A stretch of DNA of 64,000 bases, taken from positions 1 to 64,000 of the forward strand of contig NZ_JAGGJP010000001.1 in NCBI RefSeq assembly GCF_017872975.1, written 5' to 3'. The position numbers and the translations under genes were made by a program. The DNA is from Rubellimicrobium aerolatum (GTDB lineage: Bacteria; Pseudomonadota; Alphaproteobacteria; Rhodobacterales; Rhodobacteraceae). Shown here piece after piece: positions 34,380-48,770 of this stretch; the stretch's first letter is position 1; every line of letters begins with the position of its first letter. The notes under the pieces are model-generated. The model worked only from the letters and a program-made list of their open reading frames with translations. It searched no databases and was not told where the DNA came from.

Positions 34380-35025
34380 TCATATCCCGCGGCCCGTCGT
34401 GGCCTCGATCCCGACGCGCCCGTCCGGCCGCAGGGTCTGCCGGCGCGGGCGCGCTTCGCGCAGGTCCTGCGCGACCTCGAGCGCCTGCGCGCCCACTGGG
34501 GCGGCGAGGTCCCCGAGAGGCTGCGGAACACCTGGCTCCATCTCCACGCCACGGCGCTCACGCACACGGCCGAGCCGGCCGAGATCGCGGGGCGCGTCGA
34601 GGTCATGGCGGCGCAGGCCACCCCCGGCCTGCCGTCGCGGGAGGTGCGTGCCCTCGTCGCGAGCGCTCTCAGGAGGGCCGAGCAGGCCCGCTCGCCCATT
34701 CCTGACCAAGATAGCCGCTGCCACTACTCCGGCGCGTGGGTGGCCGAGCTCCTGGGCGTCACCGACGAGATGGCCCGCAGCCTCGGGTGCGAGCAGGTCT
34801 TCTCCCCGGCCGAGCGCGCGGCGCAAGGCCGCCGGCGAGACGGCGAGCCGCGCCGGCAAGGGCGTGGTCCGGCGCGAGGCCTACCTCGACGCGCATGACC
34901 TCTCGCGCATGAAGCCTTGGGCCGTGGAAGGGGTCTCCCGGGCCACCTGGTACCGGCGGCAGAAAGGGACGGGGCCGAGCGACCCCGCCCCGACCGGAGC
35001 GGAGATGGCCGCCCCGAGCCCGTGA
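34380..35025 (+). pseudogene. Broken gene, possibly a plasmid/phage replication-associated protein
   Basis: Protein-like sequence begins around 34440 (ARFAQVLRDLERLRAHWGGE, LRNTWLHLHATALTHTAEPA) and continues to WVAELLGVTDEMARSLG. Near 34820 the frame changes: AARKAAGETASRAGKGVVRR, then DLSRMKPWAVEGVSRATWYR to the stop at 35025. One lost base explains it. The layout (a helical region, a 'site where the element's host-range protein reads ... WYRR' tail) recalls proteins next to integrases in alphaproteobacterial islands, but I cannot name the family. No good start codon is visible, so the 5' end is probably missing. Confidence 0.45.
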
Positions 35026-35523
35026 GACGGGTGCGTGTCCGCACCAGGGGGGCGCAGCCGCGCCGAAGGCCAAGGCTGGGATCGAAAGATCCCAGCCACC
35101 AGCCCCTTCCACCCCCCCCCCCCCGCGCGCAGCCCACCGCCGAGACCCCCAAAACGACGCGCGACGCCCCCGGACCCGAGGGGACCATATCGCCGGTCGC
35201 GGGGAGCCGTTCAAAAAGCGGAGTTTCCATGCCGCCCCGCCGCGTCCGCCTCCGGCCCGGCCCCACCCGGTGAGGTCCGGGCCGGAGGCGGACGGGCAGG
35301 GCTTCTCCGGAAGATCGATAGCTCGAAGGCGTCGGCGATCCTCGACCGACCTTGCCTGCTGGCCCCGACAAGACCGGTCGCAACGCAGGTTGCCCGACCG
35401 ACGAACCACCGAAGCCTGCGCTCCCCCCAGATCTGAACCGACGCGCGCCGTCTGCCCCGACGTGATCGGTCGGACGAAGCGCCTGGCCGGTTCGAAGGAT
35501 TTGGGCTGCAAGGGCGGACCCAG
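35026..35523. other. Gap with a 13-C homopolymer
   Basis: No gene supported. A run of 13 C lies at 35112-35124. The rest is GC-rich with no clear hairpin or promoter. Such runs slip easily in replication and sequencing. Confidence 0.4.
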
Positions 35524-36018
35524 ATGCCGCCCTGTCTTGACGCCGCTCATCGGGAGCGGCCCTTCGGAGACCTATCGCATGCTCGACACCCCCACCATGC
35601 CGCGTCCGACGCCCCGGACGCCTCTACGACCAGCCCGCTCGCGCTCGCGACCGGCTTCTTCCGCCAACACGGGGAGGCGCTCGCCCAGGCAGCGGAGCTG
35701 CTCGGTGGCCGCCCCTGGTGGGGCCGTTGGTGCCGCCTCGCGGGCGACTTGGGGCGAGGCCGCCTCTCGCCCGGCCAGATCCGTCGCGAGCTGAGGGCGT
35801 TCTTGGGCGTCCTCCGGCTCGAAGCGGTCGGGGATCCCGATCGCGAGGAGTCGAGCTGCTTCGCCCTGCTCGACCCCCACTCGCCCGAGGTCCACGATCT
35901 CTGCCGGCTCACCGACGCCCTGGAGCGGCTCCTCGCCGACATCGACGCGGCGATAGCCCGGGCCAGGGACGGACAGGCCGCGCCGGGCGACGAGTCGAGT
36001 TTGGGGCTGGCCTCCTAG
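35524..36018 (+). CDS. Hypothetical protein of the tRNA-Asn element
   Basis: 164 residues if it starts at 35524; the first 35 look non-native, so the true start is unsure. From about residue 40 it is a convincing helical protein (LALATGFFRQHGEALAQAAE, RRELRAFLGVLRLEAVGD, DLCRLTDALERLLADIDAA). An ATG at 35579 with GGAGA upstream is in another frame, so a small frameshift near 35620 is possible. No family recognised. Located between the broken gene at 34380 and another unknown gene. Confidence 0.42.
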   Translation: MPPCLDAAHRERPFGDLSHARHPHHAASDAPDASTTSPLALATGFFRQHGEALAQAAELLGGRPWWGRWCRLAGDLGRGRLSPGQIRRELRAFLGVLRLEAVGDPDREESSCFALLDPHSPEVHDLCRLTDALERLLADIDAAIARARDGQAAPGDESSLGLAS

Positions 36019-36108
36019 CCATCCCGCGCTGCCGGTCCGCCGGCAGTCTTGACGCCGGTCTCCACAGCCCGCCGCACCGGCCGGGCGCCGTTCGTCCCTG
36101 GAGAGAGC

Positions 36109-36597
36109 ATGACCGCTCAGCCCATCCTCGCCGCCGACATCCCGTCCCCCCTCGTCCCTGCGGGCAGCCGCCAGTCGTGGCAAGAGGCACCCGCCCGCGA
36201 ACCGTCCGGCCACGCGATGACCCTTCCTCCGACGCATGCCTCGGACTGCTCGTGCCAGGCCTGCAGGCAGGCGCGGGCTCTGGCCAGCCTCGACGACTGG
36301 CTGGAGGAGGAGGGCCCGCAGCTCGAGCGGATCCTGCGCCTCCTCGGCCGGCCCGGCGCCCTCATGGACCTCGCGGCGCTCCAGGCCCTCCATGTCGAGC
36401 CGGACGAGGACGCAGAAGGACTGGCCGAGGCGGTCCTTCGCCTGGAGCGGCTGCTCGAGGAGCTTGCCCGGACACCCGTGCGGGCCGACCCCGCCGGACC
36501 GATTCCGCTCCAGGATCGCGCCTTCGTCCGAACCCCCGACGCCGCCGTGCGCTGGACCAGCGCGCGCACGCAGGAGACCTTGGCCGCAATCCGGTAG
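36109..36597 (+). CDS. Hypothetical protein with a CxCxxC motif
   Basis: 162 residues from the ATG at 36109 (GGAGAG just upstream). A short CSCQAC cluster near residue 45 could bind a metal. It is followed by helices rich in Leu and Glu (LDDWLEEEGPQLERILRLLG, GLAEAVLRLERLLEELAR). No signal peptide or membrane segment. Not recognised. It belongs to the same small element as the integrase and may be a regulator or accessory gene. Confidence 0.5.
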   Translation: MTAQPILAADIPSPLVPAGSRQSWQEAPAREPSGHAMTLPPTHASDCSCQACRQARALASLDDWLEEEGPQLERILRLLGRPGALMDLAALQALHVEPDEDAEGLAEAVLRLERLLEELARTPVRADPAGPIPLQDRAFVRTPDAAVRWTSARTQETLAAIR

Positions 36598-36808
36598 GCG
36601 CTCGCCTGATCACGGCCTCGACGTCTGGATGCGCCTTCGATGGCGCTCCTTGGGGGTGCGGCCGACAAGATCATCGTCGTGTCGCCCCTCCATCGAAGCG
36701 GCCCGGTCTCGGTCGGGCCGTTTCGTTCCGGCATCGGACCGTGATGAGCGCGCGAGCGAACCCAGGCCGGCCGCGCACGCAGGTCGGTCGATCCGGGCCG
36801 GACGCCGC

Positions 36809-39039
36809 TCACCCCACGAGCCGGAGACCCAGCTCCCCGGCCCGTGCCCGGGCGGCAGAGGGCTTCGTGTCCGCGAAGGGCGAGCGGATCCTGGAGATGT
36901 CGACCTTCACCGTGCCGATGCCGACCTGGAGCGCTTCGACCGAGAGGCCCTGGGCGTAGGACGTCTCGCCTTCGTCGAGCGGGGCATGGCCCATGAGGCG
37001 CCGCCGGATGGCATCGCTGCAATGGCTGTTCATGAGGTCGGCGTGGAAGGTCGTGCGGAAGGCGTGGAAGTCGAGGCCCAGCCAGTAGACGTCGTTCGCC
37101 TTGCGGTAGTAGCCGAACGCCTTGGTGAACAACTCCGTGAAGGTGCCCTTGGTCGCGCCGCGCCCGAGGTTCGGGAACAGGCGGCGCTGTCCCTGGCGCT
37201 TGCACAGCTCAACGAGGTGCATGAGGCCCAGCTCGACCAGGTTGGGATGGAGCGGGAGGAAGCGCTCGCTCGACTCGGACTTCACGTGGTTGCCGTCGAG
37301 GTTGCGGACCCGCATGTAGGGAATGCCGCGGTCCGTCCCGAAGTCGTCGGGCCCGAGCTGGAGGATCTCCTCCATGTGGCCGCCCTGGTGGCGGGCGATC
37401 AGGGGGGCCCAGAACAGGGGATCGCCGGGCTCCTCGGTATGCCCCTGGAACACCGGCGTGCGATACAGGTCGAGGAGGCGGTCGTCCCAGACGGTGCGGG
37501 CGCGGGACTCCTCGTTCTGGCGCAGCTTCTTCTCGTCGCCGTCGCTCCAGGTGCAGACGGAGAACGGGTTGGAGTGGATGAGGCCCAGGGTCAGCAGCAT
37601 CCGCCCGACCGCGTTCGGGAGGCGGGCATGCTTGAGATAGTTGTCGGTCCGGAACCGCCTGACCTTCGCGTCGAGGCGCGCCGCCTCGAGGTCGGCCCTG
37701 GTCGGGTTGCCCTTGCGCCGGAGAGCCGCGACCGCGCGGTCGCCCTCGGCCGCCTCGATGGCGTCCGCGCGCTCGATCAGCTCCCGATGGCCGTTCTCCG
37801 TCGACCACTTCGGACCCCGGCCATGGTCGCGCGGGATGCGCCAGAGCAGGTCCAGGCCGTCCTGGATCTCCTCGTCCAGATCCGCACGCCGACCTCGACC
37901 TTGTTGCCGCTCGACCGGACCCACTTCGGCCCGGTCGTGGGCACGATCTTCTGCTTGACGTGGAACAGGTCGTCGGCGAAGCCCTTGGCCTTCAGCTCGT
38001 GGTAGATCCGGAACCCCTCCCTGACGGACGGGCCTTCCGCCCGGAGGGCCGCGGCCTGCGTCTCCGGGCTCAGGTGCTTGAGGTAGAACCGGAACACCTC
38101 GTCCTGCCCGGGCGTGCGGCCAGGGCGCGCGACCGGCGGCGTGGCGGGCCGTCCAACGTCGTCGGACCCCGCACCCACCGGAGACAGGTCGGTGGAGCCC
38201 GGGAACCTCGGACCGGCCACGAGGACCGGCGCCGCAGGCACGGCACCGACGCCGGCCATGGCGGGCGGCGGCGCGGCGGCAACGCCCGGGCCGGCCGCGA
38301 CCGCGCCCGGGACGATGGCGGCCGACGGCTGGGCGGACGCGAAGGGCAGGGGCTCGACCGGGGCGGCGACGGGGGCGACCGGAGCCATCCCGCGCGTCGC
38401 CGGGACCCGGTCGGCCTCGGTCTCCTCCAGGCCCGCCATCGCGGCCCGGAAGGCCGGGGAGGGCTCCGCGTAGTGACCCTGATCGCGCCGGGCGCGCTCC
38501 GCGCTCACGTCGAGCAGGACGCGCGTCGCCTCGACGGCGAGCGCCCGCCAGTCCTCGGCCTCCTCGTCGAGCGCCACGCCGAGAAGACGGGCGACATGCC
38601 GCAGCGGCGCGCGGGCCACCTCGCGGTCGCGCAGGAGGAGCGCGCGGCGGAGCGTCTCCTGCGTGGCCGTCTCGCGGGCGAGGTCGCAGGCGGCCGCCTC
38701 GGGCGAACGCGTGGGCGCGAGCGCGCGCGTGCGCTCGAACGCCTCGATCTCGAAGCGCGCAAGCGTCATCAGCATCCTCCGTGCTTCTTCGGTCGAAAGA
38801 CCCATCACCGTCTCCGCCAGCGCGGCGAAGACCTGGTCGCTCATCCGGGACAGGCGGCGGGCCAGCATCTTCGCGTCGCGGGGGACATCCGTCCGGAGCG
38901 ACAGGACCAGCGAAGAATCGTCGATAGGGTCCAGGCCCGCCGCCACAGCGGTGCGCGGCGGCTGCGGCCAGCGCCGGCGCCAGACGAAGACCGTGCCCCT
39001 CCGCTCGAGATGGCGTTGGCCGGTCGGTGACGAGGGCAT
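36809..39039 (-). pseudogene. Tyrosine recombinase (integrase), frameshifted
   Basis: The N-terminal 385 or so residues from 39039 start with RHLERRGTVFVWRRRWP, an integrase N-domain of the DUF6538 kind, followed by a long Ala/Pro-rich linker and FRFYLKHLSPETQAAAL. Near 37885 the frame shifts; the core (DLDEEIQDGLDLLWRIPRDH) and catalytic domain continue in another frame to 36809. Catalytic features: HAFRTTF (His-x-x-Arg), LMGHAP (His) and the Tyr of GETSYAQG. At the first Arg position the sequence reads GGHMEEILQL, with His instead of Arg. It starts 108 bases from tRNA-Asn and points away from it, so the tRNA is the likely integration site. Confidence 0.82.
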
Positions 39040-39146
39040 CCCAAGGCTCCGTGTGCACCACGTTGTGCATCACGAAGTGCCCATAGGAGGGGATCTCCGA
39101 CTCCGAAGAGCGAAACCCCCACCAGATCAACAGCTTGGGAGAAAGG

Positions 39147-39221
39147 TGGCTCCGGCGGTAGGGATCGAACCTACGACCAAGCGATTAACAGTCGCTTGCT
39201 CTACCGCTGAGCTACGCCGGA
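39147..39221 (-). tRNA. tRNA-Asn (anticodon GTT)
   Basis: 75 bases with encoded CCA. Acceptor arms TCCGGCG and CGCCGGA, anticodon loop CTGTTAA (GTT at 39187-39189), T-loop GGTTCGATCCC. It is the presumed attachment site of the integrase element to its left. Confidence 0.97.
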
Positions 39222-39280
39222 CCACGGGGCGCTCTCTAGCAACCGATTCCGGCGGCGTCCAGAGGGCAGGGGCCGCATTT

Positions 39281-40141
39281 TCACCCGACCTTGCGGAAGA
39301 CGTCATCCTCCGACGACCCTGGCGCCTCGGCCAGCCCGCGCCGCGCGAGGTGCAGCAGATGCGCCAGCACCGTGCGCCGCGCCGCCACGGCGAGCGGGCC
39401 GGACAGGCCGGGATAAAGCCGCCCCGCCACCGCCGCCGCGTCCCTCGGGCCGGCGTCCAGAGCCGCCAGCACCTCGGCCTCCCGCGCGCGGCGGTGCGCC
39501 AGCAGCTCGCGCAGCCGGGCCAGCCCCTCGGGCACCGGCGCGCCATGCCCGGGCAGCAGGACGCGCGGCCCCAGCGCGATCAGCCGACCGAGCGACTCCA
39601 GGTAATCCCCCATGTCCCCCTCGGGCGGCGAGACCAGCGTCGTCGCGAATCCCATGGCGTGGTCGCCGCTGAACAGCCGCGCGCCGTCGTCGAGGCAGAT
39701 GTGGTTGCCCATGTGCCCCGGCGCGTGCCGCGCCACCAGCCGCCAGCCCGGGCCCTCGACGGCCTCCCCGTCCCGCAGCGCCCGGTCCGGCCGGAAGCCC
39801 AGGTCCACGCCCAGCCCGCCCTCGGGCGACGCGCCGTCCCGCAGCCCCGCCCGCGAGTCCCCGAAGGCCAGCACCGGCGCGCCCGTCGCGCGGGCCAGCG
39901 CCGGGGCCAGCGCCGAATGGTCCAGATGCGCGTGCGTGACCACGATCGCCGCGACCCTCCGCCCGCCGAGAGCGCCCAGCACCGCCGCCAGATGCTCCGG
40001 CGCCGCCGGCCCCGGATCGATCACGCAGGCCCCGTCGTCGCCCAGGACGTAGGTGTTCGTTCCCCCGGCCGTGAACGGCGACGGATTGGGCGCCAGCACC
40101 CGCAGGAGGTCCGGCCCGATCCGCGCCACCCTGTCCGCCAT
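39281..40141 (-). CDS. MBL-fold metallohydrolase
   Basis: 286 residues from the ATG at 40141 (GAGGGAGG upstream). Metal motif THAHLDHS (HxHxDH), further ligands in HAPGHMGNH, SGDHAMG and LPGHGAP. The shape is that of glyoxalase II/LACTB2-like hydrolases, with a winged-helix-like C-terminus (VLAALDAGPRDAAAVAGRLY). It probably hydrolyses a thioester or a small ester. It diverges from the histidine kinase gene. Confidence 0.9.
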   Translation of the reverse strand: MADRVARIGPDLLRVLAPNPSPFTAGGTNTYVLGDDGACVIDPGPAAPEHLAAVLGALGGRRVAAIVVTHAHLDHSALAPALARATGAPVLAFGDSRAGLRDGASPEGGLGVDLGFRPDRALRDGEAVEGPGWRLVARHAPGHMGNHICLDDGARLFSGDHAMGFATTLVSPPEGDMGDYLESLGRLIALGPRVLLPGHGAPVPEGLARLRELLAHRRAREAEVLAALDAGPRDAAAVAGRLYPGLSGPLAVAARRTVLAHLLHLARRGLAEAPGSSEDDVFRKVG

Positions 40142-40235
40142 GCCGCCCTCCCTCGCGCCCCATGCCAACCTAGCCCCGCCCGGCCCGGGGCCGCCACCGC
40201 TTTCCCCCGGGCCCCGCCCGCCCTAGACTGCGGCC

Positions 40236-41552
40236 ATGATCCGCCAATGGCTCCACGACCGGATGCCCCGGTCCCTGATCGCGCGCGTCGCGCTGATCCT
40301 GGTCCTGCCGGTCGTCACCCTCCAGCTCGTCGTCTCCATCGCCTTCGTCCAGCGCTACTACGAGGACGTGACGCGCCAGATGACGCACGCCCTCCTCCTC
40401 GAGCTGCGCTTCCTGGGCGAGGCCGTCGCCGCCGCGCCCGACCGGCCGACCGCGCTGGCCTACGCCACCTCCATCGCCGCCCCCCTGGAGCTCGATGTCG
40501 CGCTGCCCGCCCCCGCGCCCCTGGCCGAGATCCTCCCCCGCTGGGACCTCGCCGGCCGCGCCATGGCCGAGACGCTGCACGAGGGCCTGCCCGACCTGCG
40601 CGCCGTGGACCTGTCCGAGCCCCGCCGCGTCGCCATCCAGATGGCCACGCCGCAGGGCGACCTCCGGGTGGGCTTCTCGCGCCGCCGCGTCGCGGCCACC
40701 AACCCGCACCAGCTCCTGGTGCTGACGGGCGTGCTGGGCGCGCTGACCACGGCGGTCTCCTACCTCGTCCTGCGCAACCAGGTCCGCCCCATCCAGCGCC
40801 TCGCCCGCGCCGCCACCGCCTACGGGCGCGGCCGGATCCTGCCCTTCCGCCCCTCGGGCGCGCTGGAGGTCCGCGCCGCCGGCACCGCCTTCCTCGACAT
40901 GCGCGCCCGGATCGAGAGGCAGAGCCAGGCCCGCACCGCCATGCTGGCCGGCATCAGCCACGACCTCCGCACGCCGCTCACCCGCCTCCGCCTCGGCCTC
41001 ACGCTCCTCGACGACCCCGAGGCCGAGGATCTCGTGCGCGACGTGGACGACATGGCCCGGATGATCGACGCCTTCCTGGACTTCGCCCGGGGCGACGCCG
41101 GCGACGCGCCCGAGGCCGCGCGCCTGCCCCCCCTCGTCCGCGAGGTGGTGGAGGATTTCCGCCGCACCGGCCACGCCGTCGCGCTGGCCCCCCTGGAGGG
41201 CGCGGACCCCGGCCCGGTCCCCCTCCGTCCCCTGGCGATCCGCCGCGCGCTGGAGAACCTGATCGGCAACGCGCTGGCCCACGGCACCCGCGCCCGCGTC
41301 GGCCTCGCCTTCGGCGACCGCTCGATCCGCCTGACGGTCGAGGACGACGGCCCCGGCATCCCGCCCGACCGGCGCGAGGAGGCCCTGCGCCCCTTCGCCC
41401 GGCTCGACGCCGCGCGCAACCAGGACCGGCCCGGCGTGGGCCTGGGCCTCGCCATCGTCGCCGACATCGCCCGCACCCATGGCGGCACCCTCCGCCTGGG
41501 CGAGAGCGCGGACCTGGGCGGCCTGCGCGCCGACCTCGTGATCGCCCGCTGA
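40236..41552 (+). CDS. Membrane sensor histidine kinase, EnvZ-like
   Basis: 438 residues. Two membrane segments (about residues 15-40 and 160-185) flank a periplasmic sensor. HAMP follows, then the H-box AGISHDLRTPLTRLRLGL, N-box ENLIGNALAHG, G1 VEDDGPGIPPDRR and G2 GVGLGLAIVADI. No response regulator gene is adjacent. It is located directly before recA, an arrangement I recall from other Rhodobacteraceae. The signal is unknown; EnvZ-type osmosensing is only a guess. Confidence 0.9.
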   Translation: MIRQWLHDRMPRSLIARVALILVLPVVTLQLVVSIAFVQRYYEDVTRQMTHALLLELRFLGEAVAAAPDRPTALAYATSIAAPLELDVALPAPAPLAEILPRWDLAGRAMAETLHEGLPDLRAVDLSEPRRVAIQMATPQGDLRVGFSRRRVAATNPHQLLVLTGVLGALTTAVSYLVLRNQVRPIQRLARAATAYGRGRILPFRPSGALEVRAAGTAFLDMRARIERQSQARTAMLAGISHDLRTPLTRLRLGLTLLDDPEAEDLVRDVDDMARMIDAFLDFARGDAGDAPEAARLPPLVREVVEDFRRTGHAVALAPLEGADPGPVPLRPLAIRRALENLIGNALAHGTRARVGLAFGDRSIRLTVEDDGPGIPPDRREEALRPFARLDAARNQDRPGVGLGLAIVADIARTHGGTLRLGESADLGGLRADLVIAR

Positions 41553-41611
41553 CCCTCCCGTAAACCCCTTGTTAACCATCCCTGACCTACCCTCGCCCGG
41601 GTGGTTAAGAC

Positions 41612-41664
41612 TTGATTTGTTCACGTTTCGGTCCTAGATACGGTTACCGGAACAAGACGGGAAC
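41612..41664 (+). promoter_or_regulatory. recA promoter with an SOS (LexA) box
   Basis: TTGATT (41612-41617), a 17-base spacer and TAGATA (41635-41640) make a plausible sigma-70 promoter. GAAC-N7-GAAC at 41650-41664 is a perfect reverse-oriented GTTC-N7-GTTC, the LexA box of Rhodobacter. A weaker GTTC-N7-GGTC lies at 41619-41633. Upstream, TTAACCAT (41572-41579), a CtrA-like half site, is mirrored by GGTTAA at about 41603-41608. Confidence 0.7.
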
Positions 41665-41714
41665 AAAAGGCCTGATTGCCGCCATGGGGCGGCTGTGCGA
41701 CAAGGGTTCAGGAC

Positions 41715-42794
<1,080 letters not shown>

Positions 42795-42820
42795 CCTCCC
42801 CGGCGGGGAGGACGGAATCG

Positions 42821-42849
42821 GGGGCGGGGCCGCAAGGCTCCGCCCCTTT
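42821..42849 (+). terminator. Intrinsic terminator of recA
   Basis: Arms GGGGCGGGGCC and GGCTCCGCCCC, a GCAA loop and a following TTTC, beginning 27 bases after the recA stop codon. One G-U pair in the stem. Confidence 0.75.
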
Positions 42850-42901
42850 CCGTTCCCCGCCCCACGACCTCGCCCAGCCGATTCGCCGCTCTCGGGCACA
42901 T

Positions 42902-42919
42902 GATTAACGCCCGTTAATC
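42902..42919. promoter_or_regulatory. Perfect palindrome upstream of alaS
   Basis: GATTAACGCCCGTTAATC: perfect 8-base arms around CC. The two TTAA are six bases apart, one short of the CtrA full-site spacing. It lies 153-170 bases upstream of the alaS start and could be an operator for alaS. A further GTTAACGCCC occurs near 42985. Confidence 0.35.
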
Positions 42920-43072
42920 CCCAACCCCTTGCGGACCTTCGATCTTCCCGCACCCCACGCAACGCCCGTTGCTGTCGGACCCCGTTAACGCCCCCGTGGC
43001 ACACTCCTCGCGAACACTGGACCCGGACTCGCGCCGGGGCTATTCCACGCCAACCTGTTGAGGGACCATGCC

Positions 43073-45750
<2,678 letters not shown>

Positions 45751-45754
<4 letters not shown>

Positions 45755-46038
45755 CCGCCCTCTGGATCGCCCATGTCGAGGTGACCGACCCCGACGCCTA
45801 CGGTCGCTACGCCCAGGGCGCGACCGCCGCCATCGCCGCCCATGGCGGGGTCTTCCTCGCGCGCGGCGGCCGCCACGTCCAGCTCGAAGGCCGCGACCGC
45901 GCCCGCAACGTCGTCGCCCGCTTCCCGAGCGTCGAGGCCGCCGTCGCCTGCTACGAGTCGGCCGACTACCAAGCCGCCCTGGCCCACGCGAAGGGCGCGG
46001 CGATCCGCGACCTCGTGGTGGTCGAGGAGGTCGGCTGA
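45751..46038 (+). CDS. DUF1330-family small protein
   Basis: 95 residues, a dimeric alpha/beta barrel-type protein. Family blocks: [36 protein letters not shown] and [20 protein letters not shown]. No enzymatic role is established for the family. Translationally coupled to alaS through a four-base overlap. Confidence 0.9.
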
Positions 46039-46073
46039 GGGAACCGGAGCGGGGCCATGACGATTCTCCCGCC

Positions 46074-46838
46074 ATGGCCTACGATGCGTCCCCCGCCGCG
46101 AACCTCAAGGACAAGGCGCTCGAGGCGCACCGCCGCCTCTGCCGGGCCTACGGCTGCCCGATCGCCTATTTCCACGACCACGACCCGCTGAGCGAGCTCG
46201 TCTCCGCCCTCTTGTCTCACCGCACCCGGAACCGTGACAGCCACCGGGCTTTCGAGGCGCTGAAGCAGGCCTATCCGACGTGGGAGGATCTCCGCGACGC
46301 GCCCACGGCCGAGGTCCAGTCGCTCATCCCCATGGTCACTTGGCCCGAGCAGAAGGCCCCCCGGATCCAGGCCGTCCTGCGCGCGGTGACCGAGCGGGCC
46401 GGGCAACTCGACCTGCGCTTCCTGGGCGACCTTCCCGTGCCCGAGGCCCGCGCCTGGCTCGAATCGCTTCCGGGCGTCGGTCCCAAGACCAGCGCGGCCG
46501 TCCTCAGCTTCAGCGACCTGCGCGGCGCGGCGCTGCCCGTGGACAGCCATCACCACCGCGTGGCCCAACGGCTCGGCCTGATCCCGCCCCGGATGGACGT
46601 GGGTCCGTCGCACGAGGCCCTCGCCGCGCTGATGCCCCCCGACTGGGACGCCCAGGCCGTCTACGACCACCACGAGGTGCTGATGATCCACGGCCAGCGC
46701 GTGTGTCACTGGCGTGACCCGGCCTGCAACGCCTGCGTGCTGCTCGACATCTGCCCGACCGGGCAGGCGCGGATGGAGGCGGAGCCGGGGTCCGTGCGCT
46801 TCGGCGCGGTGATCCCCGGCAAGAACGCGTTGCGTTAG
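46074..46838 (+). CDS. Endonuclease III-like DNA glycosylase
   Basis: 254 residues. The helix-hairpin-helix LESLPGVGPKTSAAV carries the catalytic Lys and LPVDSHHHRVAQRLGL the catalytic Asp. The C-terminal [4Fe-4S] site has the exact C-x6-C-x2-C-x5-C spacing (CHWRDPACNACVLLDIC). It should excise oxidised pyrimidines. The N-terminal block LVSALLSHRTRNRDSHRA differs from E. coli Nth (LLSAQATD), so it is a second Nth-like subfamily and its damage range may differ. Confidence 0.88.
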   Translation: MAYDASPAANLKDKALEAHRRLCRAYGCPIAYFHDHDPLSELVSALLSHRTRNRDSHRAFEALKQAYPTWEDLRDAPTAEVQSLIPMVTWPEQKAPRIQAVLRAVTERAGQLDLRFLGDLPVPEARAWLESLPGVGPKTSAAVLSFSDLRGAALPVDSHHHRVAQRLGLIPPRMDVGPSHEALAALMPPDWDAQAVYDHHEVLMIHGQRVCHWRDPACNACVLLDICPTGQARMEAEPGSVRFGAVIPGKNALR

Positions 46839-46845
46839 GGCCGCC

Positions 46846-48663
<1,818 letters not shown>

Positions 48664-48718
48664 GGAACTCTCTTTTCGGGGATGCGGGGGCGATACAATG
48701 CGGTCGCAGAAAAGGCTA

Positions 48719-48743
48719 GGGGGCGGCCTGGGTGGGCCGCCCC
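48719..48743 (-). terminator. Hairpin terminator behind the membrane-protein gene
   Basis: GGGGGCGGCC and GGGCCGCCCCC arms with a TGGG loop. Read on the minus strand it is followed by CTAGCCTTTT. It lies 28 bases after the stop of the gene at 48771-49742. Confidence 0.6.
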
Positions 48744-48770
48744 CTTTCCCGTGCGTCATATAGGCACGGA

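Noticed and set aside
39147-39221. A direct repeat of the tRNA-Asn 3' end as the second attachment site
   Set aside because: I looked leftward through the window and saw no convincing copy. It may be diverged or outside the window.
41619-41633. A second SOS box at recA
   Set aside because: GTTC-N7-GGTC has one mismatch in a short motif, while a perfect box lies 30 bases downstream.
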